Assembly (NCBI GenBank): GCA_002315715.1
Contig: DCHY01000004.1
Span: forward strand, 17,097-46,282
Reading direction: 5' to 3'
DNA length: 29,186 nucleotides
DNA from: Clostridiales bacterium UBA1740
Lineage (GTDB): Bacteria; Bacillota; Clostridia; Oscillospirales; CAG-272
Shown here: in pieces, positions 23,212 to 29,186 of the stretch
Numbering within the stretch: the stretch's first letter is position 1
Layout of the letters: every line of letters starts with the position of its first letter
The notes under the pieces: model-generated
Database searches by the model: none
What the model saw: the letters and a program-made list of their open reading frames with translations, nothing else
What the model was told of the DNA's origin: nothing
Program-made: the position numbers and the translations under genes

Positions 23212-23758
23212 ATTTGAAAAAGAAAAAATGATTGTCGGCGTCATCTATCACGATCCCGCCGTTCTCGAAGCGGGGCTTTCCATGCTGACGGAGGCTTTCG
23301 GCCCTTTTGATCTCGTATCGGAGGAGTTTTCTTTTTCCAAAGAATTTTCAAACTATTACGACGAAGAAATCGGCGGTGAAGGACTTCGCCGCATTTACAG
23401 TTTTGAAAATCTCGTCGACGCCGCAAGGCAGGCGGAAATCAAAACGCTGACCAACGAAATGGAGAAAAAACTCTCGGTCGGGGAAAACAGAAAAATCAAC
23501 CTCGACCCCGGCTTTATGAACATCGGACGCGTGATGCTCGCCACCACGAAACCTGCCTATTTCCGCATTCCACTGTCCGACGGTATTTTTACCGAAATGA
23601 CACTTTTCTACGCCCGCGGCGCTTGGCAAAGATTCCCTTGGACGTATCGCGATTACCAAAGTCCCCTCGTCCATAAGTTCTTGACGAAGGTGCACAAGAA
23701 GTATCTCGCCCAAAGGAAAGAAGACAAGGAAGCGGAAATCTTCGGACGCCCGCTTTGA
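23195..23758 (+). CDS. DUF4416 family protein
   Basis: 187 residues, no membrane segment. Recognised by its conserved pieces: MIVGVIYHDPAVLEAGLSML near the start, SFSKEFSNYYDEEIG, then RKINLDPGFMNIGRVMLATT and the closing PWTYRDYQSP. The function of this family is not known to me. The ATG at 23195 follows AAGGAG and overlaps the end of queT by 17 bases; earlier in-frame starts lie inside queT and lack support. The tight overlap with queT suggests joint expression, but I would not infer a queuosine role from that alone. A terminator follows at 23820-23858. Confidence 0.88.
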   Translation: MGKLHEFEKEKMIVGVIYHDPAVLEAGLSMLTEAFGPFDLVSEEFSFSKEFSNYYDEEIGGEGLRRIYSFENLVDAARQAEIKTLTNEMEKKLSVGENRKINLDPGFMNIGRVMLATTKPAYFRIPLSDGIFTEMTLFYARGAWQRFPWTYRDYQSPLVHKFLTKVHKKYLAQRKEDKEAEIFGRPL

Positions 23759-23819
23759 TTCTCGAAAGTGCTTGATTTTCATGGTTTTTGCCGATGTTCG
23801 GCGGATGCCGTTTCATACG

Positions 23820-23858
23820 AAAAATAGGGATGATGAAAGATTTTCGTCCCTATTTTTT
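23820..23858 (+). terminator. Terminator of queT-DUF4416
   Basis: An 11-bp outer stem (23820-23830 with 23847-23857) extended inward by a second helix past a 3-nt bulge, followed by Ts. It ends 10 bases before the lexA -35. Confidence 0.88.
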
Positions 23859-23867
23859 CTTTTTCTC

Positions 23868-23896
23868 TTGACAAAAAAACGACGCCGTGTTATAAT
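23868..23896 (+). promoter_or_regulatory. Consensus SigA promoter of lexA
   Basis: TTGACA (23868-23873), exactly 17 bp, TATAAT (23891-23896): a perfect match to consensus, as expected for a gene held down by a repressor. Start expected near 23903. Confidence 0.93.
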
Positions 23897-23912
23897 GAAA
23901 CCACAAGTTTCA
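23896..23912. promoter_or_regulatory. Candidate LexA operator at the lexA start site
   Basis: TGAAAC, five bases, GTTTCA: a perfect 6+5+6 palindrome that begins at the last base of the -10 and covers the start site. The classical Gram-positive box GAAC-N4-GTTC is not seen here. A similar palindrome occurs at 27679-27695 before the Y-family polymerase. Confidence 0.45.
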
Positions 23913-23927
23913 ACGGAAGGAGCCGAC

Positions 23928-24545
23928 ATGAAACCGGTTAATTTGACAAAGCTCGAAAGACTCGCGGATTTTATCCAAGAATACGCCTTTGAAAACAACG
24001 GCGATATGCCGGGGCTTTCGCAAATCATGGAAGAGTTGCACCTGTCCAAGGCGACGGCGTACCGCTATCTCGTCCTTTTGAACGAAAAAGGCGTCGTCAG
24101 TTATAACGGCAAGGGCACCCTCGACCTCAAAGACAAAAACAACTCACAGAAAAAATACCGCTCTATCCGCATTCCCATCTTCGGCACGATCATCTGCGGT
24201 ACACCCGAAGAGGAAGAACAGTATAACGAGGGGTATCTCGCCGTACCCGAAGAGTGGGTGGACGGCGACTGTTTTCTGCTCCGCGCCCGCGGCGATTCGA
24301 TGGCGGACGTAGGGGTAGCGCCCGGCGATCTTGTGCTTGTCAAAAAGGCGAATACCGCGCTTGACGGGCAAATCGTCGTCGCTCTGACGGAAGACGGCAA
24401 CACCTTGAAGCGCCTTTGCTATGAAGGCAACACGCCGGTGCTTCACGCCGAAAATCGCACGTATCCCGCGGAAAAGCGGATTATCCGCCCCCAAAAACTC
24501 GAGATTCAAGGTATCGCCACTAAAATCATTAAGGATATTCGGTAA
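23928..24545 (+). CDS. lexA: LexA repressor (S24 family)
   Basis: Represses DNA damage genes and inactivates itself when stimulated by RecA. 205 residues: N-terminal winged helix-turn-helix (LSQIMEELHLSKATAYRYLV, 30-49) and C-terminal S24 protease domain. Catalytic Ser124 (RGDSMAD) and Lys161 (NTLKRL) are 37 apart, and the cleavage bond is 34 residues before the Ser, the same spacings as E. coli LexA. The bond is Cys90-Gly91 rather than the usual Ala-Gly. The ATG at 23928 follows GGAAGGAG and lies about 25 bases after the expected start site; an upstream in-frame ATG overlaps the -10 and is excluded. A less specific S24 regulator is the alternative. Confidence 0.87.
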   Translation: MKPVNLTKLERLADFIQEYAFENNGDMPGLSQIMEELHLSKATAYRYLVLLNEKGVVSYNGKGTLDLKDKNNSQKKYRSIRIPIFGTIICGTPEEEEQYNEGYLAVPEEWVDGDCFLLRARGDSMADVGVAPGDLVLVKKANTALDGQIVVALTEDGNTLKRLCYEGNTPVLHAENRTYPAEKRIIRPQKLEIQGIATKIIKDIR

Positions 24546-24604
24546 AACCATACTCATTTTTGATTTATCACTGCGACCATTTGACAGCAGAAAGGGTTGT
24601 TAGC

Positions 24605-25732
24605 ATGGAAAACGCCATTTGGAACAATAAAACAGTCGTGGCTTCCGAAATTTCTAAGAATTACAAGCAAGAAAAAGAAATTAGGAAAGCCAGTGGGCAT
24701 AAAGAACTTTGCTGTCCCGATCCCGATTGTGAATATCCCATTCTTAGATACTGTCACGGCGAAAAAAAAGTTTCTTACTTTGCGCATTTGAATAATTGTC
24801 AATGCGATTATGCGAATTTTGACAAAGAAAACACCTCACTTATGCGTGCCGTAAAATTGAAAATTTACGAAAACTTTCGATCACGCGGTTATAATGTCCA
24901 AATGGACGCAAAAATTGTTGATAAGCATTACACACATCTTGTTGTAATCCTACCCAATCAAAAGCAAATTGCTATTGAACTTGGCACACAAAGAATAACC
25001 GCCAACAGAATGGATTATTTAACATCAGCATACGAGAAAAAAGGCGTTCAAGTTAAATGGCTTGTTATCAGTAACGAGCAAACGCCGGTCAAAGAAAGTG
25101 GAACTTTCTTTATGAAGCGCTATCAACTAAACGAGTCAAAAAATAAAGATGTTCTTATCTTGAACTGGGATGCAACAGAATTGACACAATATATCGAAGA
25201 CAAAAAGCAGCATCCATTTTTCGGGTTCAATTACCCTGACATTTATTTTGAGACAAGTACCCTTGACGCTCTCGATATAGAAGATGAAGAATTATCAATC
25301 AAAGGATTTCAAGATAGATTTCAACTTTGGTTAAAAGAAAAGGAAAAAGCCTTTCAAAAAAGGCTTTTGGAATTTGAAGAAAAGAGAAAACAAGAAGAAA
25401 AGCAAGCGGAAGAAATGCAGCGTCAAAGGGACAAAGAAAAAACTGAATTTGAAGCGCGTTGTCTTCAGCAATTGAACCGTCAAAAGCAAATACAAACGAA
25501 TTTTCTACACGTCAGCGAACAAGAGCAAACAATCAGTCGAGAAACTTTACATCCAACTTTCTTATCAAGCTTTGACCAACAAAGCAAACAGGTCTGCGAC
25601 CAATATGGTCGCCGTTGGATAAAGTGCGAAATATGCGGAAAAATTGCAACGATTGATGAATTTCGCTTTTACGGAGGACCCAATCATATCAATTTGGGTG
25701 AATGTAATGAATGCACTCGTAACAACAAATAA
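24605..25732 (+). CDS. CoiA-like protein with C-terminal zinc ribbon
   Basis: 375 residues. The N-terminal part resembles CoiA: a Cys/His cluster (GHKELCCPDPDC at 31-42, YFAH at 58-61) followed by a restriction-nuclease-like core (HLVVILPNQKQIAIELGTQR, 111-130; KGVQVKWLVI at 146-155). CoiA helps process incoming DNA in competence, and relatives occur in defence and mobile regions. The core is atypical: His111 stands where the family usually has a metal Asp, and Glu125 is followed by Leu-Gly rather than x-Gln. A charged coiled coil (~255-310) leads to a zinc ribbon (Cys341, Cys344, Cys367, Cys370). Base composition is more AT-rich than the neighbours. The ATG follows AAAGGG. Possibly read through from lexA. 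Confidence 0.72.
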   Translation: MENAIWNNKTVVASEISKNYKQEKEIRKASGHKELCCPDPDCEYPILRYCHGEKKVSYFAHLNNCQCDYANFDKENTSLMRAVKLKIYENFRSRGYNVQMDAKIVDKHYTHLVVILPNQKQIAIELGTQRITANRMDYLTSAYEKKGVQVKWLVISNEQTPVKESGTFFMKRYQLNESKNKDVLILNWDATELTQYIEDKKQHPFFGFNYPDIYFETSTLDALDIEDEELSIKGFQDRFQLWLKEKEKAFQKRLLEFEEKRKQEEKQAEEMQRQRDKEKTEFEARCLQQLNRQKQIQTNFLHVSEQEQTISRETLHPTFLSSFDQQSKQVCDQYGRRWIKCEICGKIATIDEFRFYGGPNHINLGECNECTRNNK

Positions 25733-26309
25733 TAACGTTAATTTGGACGAAAAAAAGACGTTTCGGGCAAGTGACAGAGCGCTTTGGCGTGCGTGGCTCG
25801 AAGAGCATTACAAGACCGAGCGCGAAGTTTGGCTTGTCTTCCCCACCAAAGAAGCAGGCGAAAATTCCGTTTGCTATAACGATGCGGTGGAAGAGGCGCT
25901 TTGTTTCGGTTGGATTGACAGTACGGCGGGCAAAATTGACGCGTATCACACGACGCGCCGTTTCGGTCCGAGAAAGCCCGGCAGCGCCTATTCGAGGGCG
26001 AACGTCGAGCGACTTTTATGGTTGGAGGCGCAGGGGTTGCTATTGCCCGAAATCAAAGAAAACGTCAAAGAAATTTTAGAGACGCCATTTGTTTTTCCTG
26101 CGGATATTATGGAAAAAATCAAAGAAAATCCGACGGTTTACGCGCATTTTCAAGAATTTTCGCCGTCCTATCGGCGTATTCGCGTCGCGCACATTGACGC
26201 TGCGCGCGAAAATCCCGCAGAATTTCAAAAGCGGCTTTACGTCTTTCTGAAAAAGACGGAAGAAGGCAAGCGCATCGTCGGTTTCGGCGGATGTGAAAAG
26301 TACTACTAA
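25707..26309 (+). CDS. YdeI/OmpD-associated family protein
   Basis: 200 residues. Family segments are evident: LWRAWLEEHYKTEREVWLVF at the start, CYNDAVEEALCFGWIDSTAG, the RRFGPRKPGSAYSRANVERL stretch and a C-terminal FLKKTEEGKR. Bacillus YdeI-type proteins are small cytoplasmic proteins of uncertain role, sometimes labelled bacteriocin-protection proteins. The start is uncertain: the ATG at 25707 has GGGTGA before it and overlaps the end of the CoiA-like gene by 26 bases, but the recognisable domain begins about 15 residues later. Composition returns to that of the surrounding chromosome. Confidence 0.82.
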   Translation: MNALVTTNNNVNLDEKKTFRASDRALWRAWLEEHYKTEREVWLVFPTKEAGENSVCYNDAVEEALCFGWIDSTAGKIDAYHTTRRFGPRKPGSAYSRANVERLLWLEAQGLLLPEIKENVKEILETPFVFPADIMEKIKENPTVYAHFQEFSPSYRRIRVAHIDAARENPAEFQKRLYVFLKKTEEGKRIVGFGGCEKYY

Positions 26310-26330
26310 GAACCTCAAGAGGTGGTCCGT

Positions 26331-26549
26331 GTGAACGGTTACAAATATCCCGTGGCAAGATGTCCGAAGTGCGGACGGGCAATCATTTATTCGGACAATC
26401 CGAAAGACAAAGCCGAAATTGTACTGCGCGAAGTGACGGCGGATTATCACGGCAGGGCCGTGCTGTGCGCCAAGTGTAAAACGATGCTCGCCCTCGTGGA
26501 AAAGCCGAAAGCGGCAAACGGTTTTGTGGCAATTCCGATAATTGATTGA
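26331..26549 (+). CDS. Small zinc-ribbon protein, unknown function
   Basis: 72 residues. Two CxxC knuckles (CPKC near the N-terminus and CAKC about 35 residues later) predict a zinc ribbon. The rest is mixed, ending in GFVAIPIID. I start it at the GTG at 26331, with AAGAGGTG six bases upstream; a GTG three codons earlier (26322) lies within that ribosome site. It follows the YdeI-like gene by 21 bases and precedes an unknown gene by 17, consistent with one transcript. The function is not recognised; small ribbons of this kind often bind nucleic acid or a partner protein. Confidence 0.7.
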   Translation: MNGYKYPVARCPKCGRAIIYSDNPKDKAEIVLREVTADYHGRAVLCAKCKTMLALVEKPKAANGFVAIPIID

Positions 26550-26566
26550 ATACTTTGAGGTGATTT

Positions 26567-27142
26567 ATGGATTTTGACGCTGCTAAAATTATCGCTAACA
26601 CACCAACTCTAAGCAAAAGCATCGAAAAATACATTTGGATTGAAGAATCCTTGAAGCAAACGGATTTTCACAAAAATCCCGAATTTCAAAAACGATATAA
26701 CGGCTTTTACCGTGTGCGTCAAAGAAGCAAAGAATGGTATGCGGCTTATTTCGGGCTTCTCGGTGAGCAAGCCTTAGCCGTGCCGTATTCTTATCAGGAT
26801 ATTTTACGCAAATTGTACGAAGTGGGCGGAAAACTCGAAGTTTCTTTTGCAAGCAAATTGGTCGCCAGTGTCAACCCTACGCAACCAATATGGGATAAAT
26901 TTGTCTTGGAAAATTTAGGATTGCTCAGCACATGGAAAAAGAGCGCGAAACTGCCTTTGGAAAAAAGAATGGTTTTTGCCGTGCAAATATACGAAAGCAT
27001 TAAAGATTGGTACGCACAATTTCTTTCTTCAAATGACGGAAAACGCTGTGTCCAATTATTCGATGATGTTTTTTCACAATATCGAGACAAATTGTCAGAT
27101 TTAAAAAAAGTAGATTTTCTTCTGTGGAGCAATCGCGATTAA
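26567..27142 (+). CDS. Hypothetical protein, AT-rich
   Basis: 191 residues, no signal peptide or membrane segment. Rich in aromatic and charged residues (for example EKYIWIEESLKQTDF, GFYRVRQRSKEWYAAYFGLL, SVNPTQPIWDKFVLENLGL) and likely all-helical. The last segment faintly resembles helix-hairpin-helix glycosylase-type proteins, but no catalytic Asp motif or iron-sulfur cysteines can be pointed to, so I do not assign it. The ATG at 26567 follows GAGGTG. Like the CoiA-like gene it is clearly more AT-rich than its neighbours, which suggests acquisition. Confidence 0.78.
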   Translation: MDFDAAKIIANTPTLSKSIEKYIWIEESLKQTDFHKNPEFQKRYNGFYRVRQRSKEWYAAYFGLLGEQALAVPYSYQDILRKLYEVGGKLEVSFASKLVASVNPTQPIWDKFVLENLGLLSTWKKSAKLPLEKRMVFAVQIYESIKDWYAQFLSSNDGKRCVQLFDDVFSQYRDKLSDLKKVDFLLWSNRD

Positions 27143-27170
27143 CACTAATTAGACAAATTCGGGAGAAACC

Positions 27171-27662
27171 ATGTTTATCAGAAAAACGACAAGCGAAGAT
27201 TTGCCGGCGGTGCTTTCGGTTTACGAAAAAGCACGGGAATTTATGAGAACGCACGGCAATCCCAATCAATGGGGAAATTCGAACCCCGATATTTCTTTGA
27301 TTTTGCACGATATCGAAGTCGGTGACGGATACGTGCTCATCGAAGACGGTGAGGTCGTCGGCGCCTTTGCCTTTATTCTCGGGGAGGACCCGACCTACGG
27401 TAAAATCGACGGAGCGTGGCACTATTCCCTGCCCTACGGCACCATTCACAGACTTGCCTCGTCCGGCAAATGCCGCGGCATTGCGGATTGTTGTTTTCGC
27501 TTTTGTGAAGCGAAGATTCCGCATTTGCGTATCGATACCCACGAGTGCAATTTGCCTATGCAAAAAGCGGTCGGCAAATTCGGTTTTTCCTATGCAGGTA
27601 TCATCTACCTCTTAAACGGCGACCCAAGACTCGCCTATGACTATTACAAGAAAGAAAAGTGA
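27171..27662 (+). CDS. GNAT family N-acetyltransferase
   Basis: 163 residues. Opens with FIRKTTSEDLPAVLSVYEKA, usual for Gcn5-related acetyltransferases; the central strands are GYVLIEDGEVVGAFAFIL, the acetyl-CoA loop region is HRLASSGKCRGIADCCF (a weak R/Q-x-x-G-x-G/A), and LRIDTHECNLPMQKAVGKFG is the classical late segment with the conserved Asn. The substrate is unknown; members modify small amines, peptides or proteins. The ATG at 27171 follows CGGGAGA. It stands 28 bases after the AT-rich gene and before the polymerase, whose leader contains a terminator-like hairpin that may end this transcript. Confidence 0.88.
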   Translation: MFIRKTTSEDLPAVLSVYEKAREFMRTHGNPNQWGNSNPDISLILHDIEVGDGYVLIEDGEVVGAFAFILGEDPTYGKIDGAWHYSLPYGTIHRLASSGKCRGIADCCFRFCEAKIPHLRIDTHECNLPMQKAVGKFGFSYAGIIYLLNGDPRLAYDYYKKEK

Positions 27663-27678
27663 GCCATCCTCCCGGCTG

Positions 27679-27695
27679 TGAAATCGGGGATTTCG
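27679..27695. promoter_or_regulatory. Palindrome upstream of the Y-family polymerase, candidate LexA site
   Basis: TGAAAT, five bases (CGGGG), ATTTCG: inner 5+5+5 palindrome GAAAT-N5-ATTTC. It shares the GAAAY-N5-RTTTC form of the palindrome at the lexA start. No clear promoter lies over it, and it could instead fold as an RNA hairpin. Confidence 0.35.
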
Positions 27696-27737
27696 GGTGA
27701 GTGTCAGACGTCTTTGCGTTTTGACCTCACCCTTTTT
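27695..27737 (+). terminator. Terminator-like hairpin just before the polymerase gene
   Basis: GGGTGAG and GTCA (27695-27706, one bulged T) pair with TGAC and CTCACCC (27722-27732); 15-base loop; then T5 (27733-27737). Only six bases remain before the ATG at 27744. It may end the GNAT transcript or act as an attenuator. Confidence 0.6.
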
Positions 27738-27743
27738 GTTTGT

Positions 27744-29021
27744 ATGGAAAAGAAAAGTTATTTGTGTATTGACCTAAAGAGTTTTTACGCTTCGGTCGAA
27801 TGCGTAGAGCGGGGGCTTGACCCTTTCAAAACCAATCTCGTCGTCGCCGATCCCGAGCGCGGAGACGGGACGATTTGCCTTGCCGTTTCTCCGGCTATGA
27901 AGGCACTCGGTGTGCCGGGACGATGCCGCGTTTTTGAGATTCCCAAAGGTATCAAATATATCATGGCGCCGCCGAGGATGCAGTTATATTTGCAAAAATC
28001 CGCCGAGATTGTAAGCATCTATTTGCAATTTGTCAGCCCCGACGATATGCACGTCTACTCGATTGACGAATGTTTCATTGATGCGACGCCGTATCTTTCT
28101 CTCTATAAAACGACCGAAAAAAGCTTTGCCAATATGCTTAGAGACGCCGTCTTCAAGCAGACGGGGATTTGTGCAACGGCAGGGATCGGCACCAATCTTT
28201 TTCTTTCAAAAGTGGCTCTCGATATCGTCGCCAAACACGTGCCCGACCATATCGGTGTTTTGGACGAGGAGAGTTTCAAAGAGAAGCTTTGGTATCATAG
28301 GCCGCTTACCGACATATGGAATATCGGTCCCGGCACGGCAAAGAGGCTTTCCCATCTCGGCGTTTTTGATTTGCACGGTGTCGCAATGCTGCCGGAAGAA
28401 GCGCTTTACCATGCGTTCGGTGTAAACGCGCGGTTCCTCATCGACCATGCCAACGGGCGCGAATCCTGCACCATTGCCGAAATCAAAGCGTACGTGCCGA
28501 AGAGCACCTCCCTATCCAACAGTCAAATCCTCTTTCGCGATTACACGTTTGACGAGGCTTTGATCATTCTTTTGGAAATGGTGGAGGGGATGGCGCTTGA
28601 CCTTGTCAGACGCAGGCAGGAGACGGAGCTTGTCGGTCTTTTCGTCGGCTATTCCGCCGACCGCTCGGAACCGGTGGGAAAATCCGTCAAACTACGTGCG
28701 CCGACGCAGTCGTATAAAACGCTTTCTGCTCTTTTTGAGAGCATCTATCGGCAGATTACGCAAAAGAACGTGCCGATTCGCCGTCTCGGTATCTCTATGG
28801 GGAAACTGACGGCAGAGGGCGGAGGGCAAATCGAAATGTTTCGTTCCCCTATGGCGCAGGAAAAGGAGCGCTCCATGATGCGCGCTATCGTCAAACTGCA
28901 CGACCGTTACGGCAAAAACAGCGTAGTGCGTGCGCGTGATTTTGAGCCGTGCGCCACGCTGCGCGACAGAAACGAAATGATCGGAGGACACAGAGCGGGA
29001 GAAATACAGCGCAAGCGCTGA
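27744..29021 (+). CDS. Y-family translesion DNA polymerase (UmuC/DinB-like)
   Basis: Copies past damaged bases at low fidelity. 425 residues. Catalytic acids are Asp10 (CIDLKSFYASVEC) and Asp108-Glu109 (YSIDECFID); Tyr15 is the likely steric gate. A thumb helix-hairpin-helix is at DIWNIGPGTAKRLSHLGVF, the little-finger domain follows, and QIEMF is a plausible sliding-clamp motif. The ending RNEMIGGHRAG is typical of the Bacillota UmuC/UvrX branch rather than DinB proper. The ATG at 27744 fits the family's N-terminus, but no ribosome site precedes it; a GTG at 27678 in frame is not favoured. The stop codon lies in the first unit of the repeat array. LexA 3.2 kb upstream suggests SOS control. 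Confidence 0.92.
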   Translation: MEKKSYLCIDLKSFYASVECVERGLDPFKTNLVVADPERGDGTICLAVSPAMKALGVPGRCRVFEIPKGIKYIMAPPRMQLYLQKSAEIVSIYLQFVSPDDMHVYSIDECFIDATPYLSLYKTTEKSFANMLRDAVFKQTGICATAGIGTNLFLSKVALDIVAKHVPDHIGVLDEESFKEKLWYHRPLTDIWNIGPGTAKRLSHLGVFDLHGVAMLPEEALYHAFGVNARFLIDHANGRESCTIAEIKAYVPKSTSLSNSQILFRDYTFDEALIILLEMVEGMALDLVRRRQETELVGLFVGYSADRSEPVGKSVKLRAPTQSYKTLSALFESIYRQITQKNVPIRRLGISMGKLTAEGGGQIEMFRSPMAQEKERSMMRAIVKLHDRYGKNSVVRARDFEPCATLRDRNEMIGGHRAGEIQRKR

Positions 29022-29186
29022 TGAGATACCGCGCAGCGCGGATGATATGCCAAGCCGCAGGCTTGGATGAGATACACGGCGAAGCCGCGATGAGATGCCA
29101 AGCCGTAGGCTTGGATGAGATACACGGCAGAGCCGCGATGAGATGCCAAACCGCAGGCTTTGATGAGATACACGGCAGAGCCGCGA
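29008..29186 (+). repeat. Hairpin-linker repeat array with 48-bp period, runs off the window
   Basis: Short hairpins alternate with 10-nt linkers: AGCGC/GCGCT (29008-29019), GATGAGATAC, CGCGC/GCGCG (29030-29040), GATGATATGC, then a regular composite starting at 29066, 29114 and 29162 (48 bp apart). Each composite is GATGAGATAC, a CGGC/GCCG hairpin, GATGAGATGC, and a CAAGCC/GGCTTG hairpin. Loops are 2-3 nt or a single base. The third CAAGCC arm is degenerate (CAAACC/GGCTTT). Same family as 13748-13843. The array starts inside the polymerase gene and continues past the window. Confidence 0.93.

Noticed and set aside
23895..23927. Upstream ATG for lexA in the -10 region
   Set aside because: It lies in or before the expected transcript start; the ATG at 23928 has a strong ribosome site.
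23868..23927. Classical Gram-positive SOS box GAAC-N4-GTTC at the lexA promoter
   Set aside because: Looked for and not found; only the GAAAC-N5-GTTTC palindrome is present.
27678..27743. GTG start for the polymerase 22 codons upstream
   Set aside because: It would translate the palindrome and the terminator-like hairpin, and the extra residues do not resemble Y-family polymerases; there is also no ribosome site.
28907..29173. Open reading frame on the minus strand through the 29-kb repeat array, with repeated Leu-Ile and Ala-Ser-His words
   Set aside because: The repetitive protein is just the translated hairpin-linker repeat; it overlaps the polymerase gene and has no ribosome site.

Overview
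The window looks like the chromosome of a spore-forming Bacillota, most likely an uncultured gut-type clostridium. The reasons are a cotJA-cotJB-cotJC spore-coat operon, a SpoIIQ-like membrane-anchored M23 protein, MecA, a QueT-type ECF transporter, electron-bifurcating NfnAB, RqcH, and consensus SigA promoters with 17-bp spacers and strong AGGAGG ribosome binding sites. No rRNA, tRNA, CRISPR array, transposase or integrase was seen. The assignment rests on gene content and motifs read by eye; no database search was possible.

Layout. 1-492 is the 3' end of an unrecognised gene. 0.7-8.9 kb holds the aspartate family pathway: thrC-thrB on the minus strand and hom-lysC-asd-galM-tyrS on the plus strand, fired from two promoters that interlock in 63 bp (3049-3111). 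Together these genes carry aspartate to threonine, and the pathway intermediates also feed lysine and methionine. 9.0-9.7 kb is the M23 protein. 9.7-12.6 kb (minus) is a P-loop kinase followed by nfnB and nfnA. 12.6-13.7 kb (minus) is cotJABC. 13.9-18.3 kb (minus) is a single operon, cca-rqcH-mnmM-nnrD, concerned with tRNA maturation, ribosome rescue and metabolite repair. 18.4-19.3 kb is a TIM-barrel sugar isomerase behind an operator-like inverted repeat. 19.3-21.2 kb (minus) is rpsB-tsf with a structured leader. 21.3-23.8 kb holds a membrane protein, mecA (minus), and queT plus a DUF4416 gene behind a structured leader. 23.9-29.0 kb holds lexA, a CoiA-like nuclease-family gene, a YdeI-like gene, a zinc-ribbon microprotein, an unknown gene, a GNAT acetyltransferase and a UmuC/DinB-type Y-family polymerase.

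The most unusual structure is a family of short hairpins joined by near-invariant 10-nt linkers (GATGAGATAC and close variants). One array (13748-13843) fills the space upstream of cotJA. Another (29008 to the window end) is a 48-bp tandem composite that supplies the stop codon of the Y-family polymerase. Hairpin arms differ between units but remain self-complementary, while linkers stay constant. A second lead is a shared palindrome, GAAAY-N5-RTTTC, at the lexA promoter and just upstream of the polymerase, a possible non-canonical SOS box for a LexA whose self-cleavage site reads Cys-Gly.
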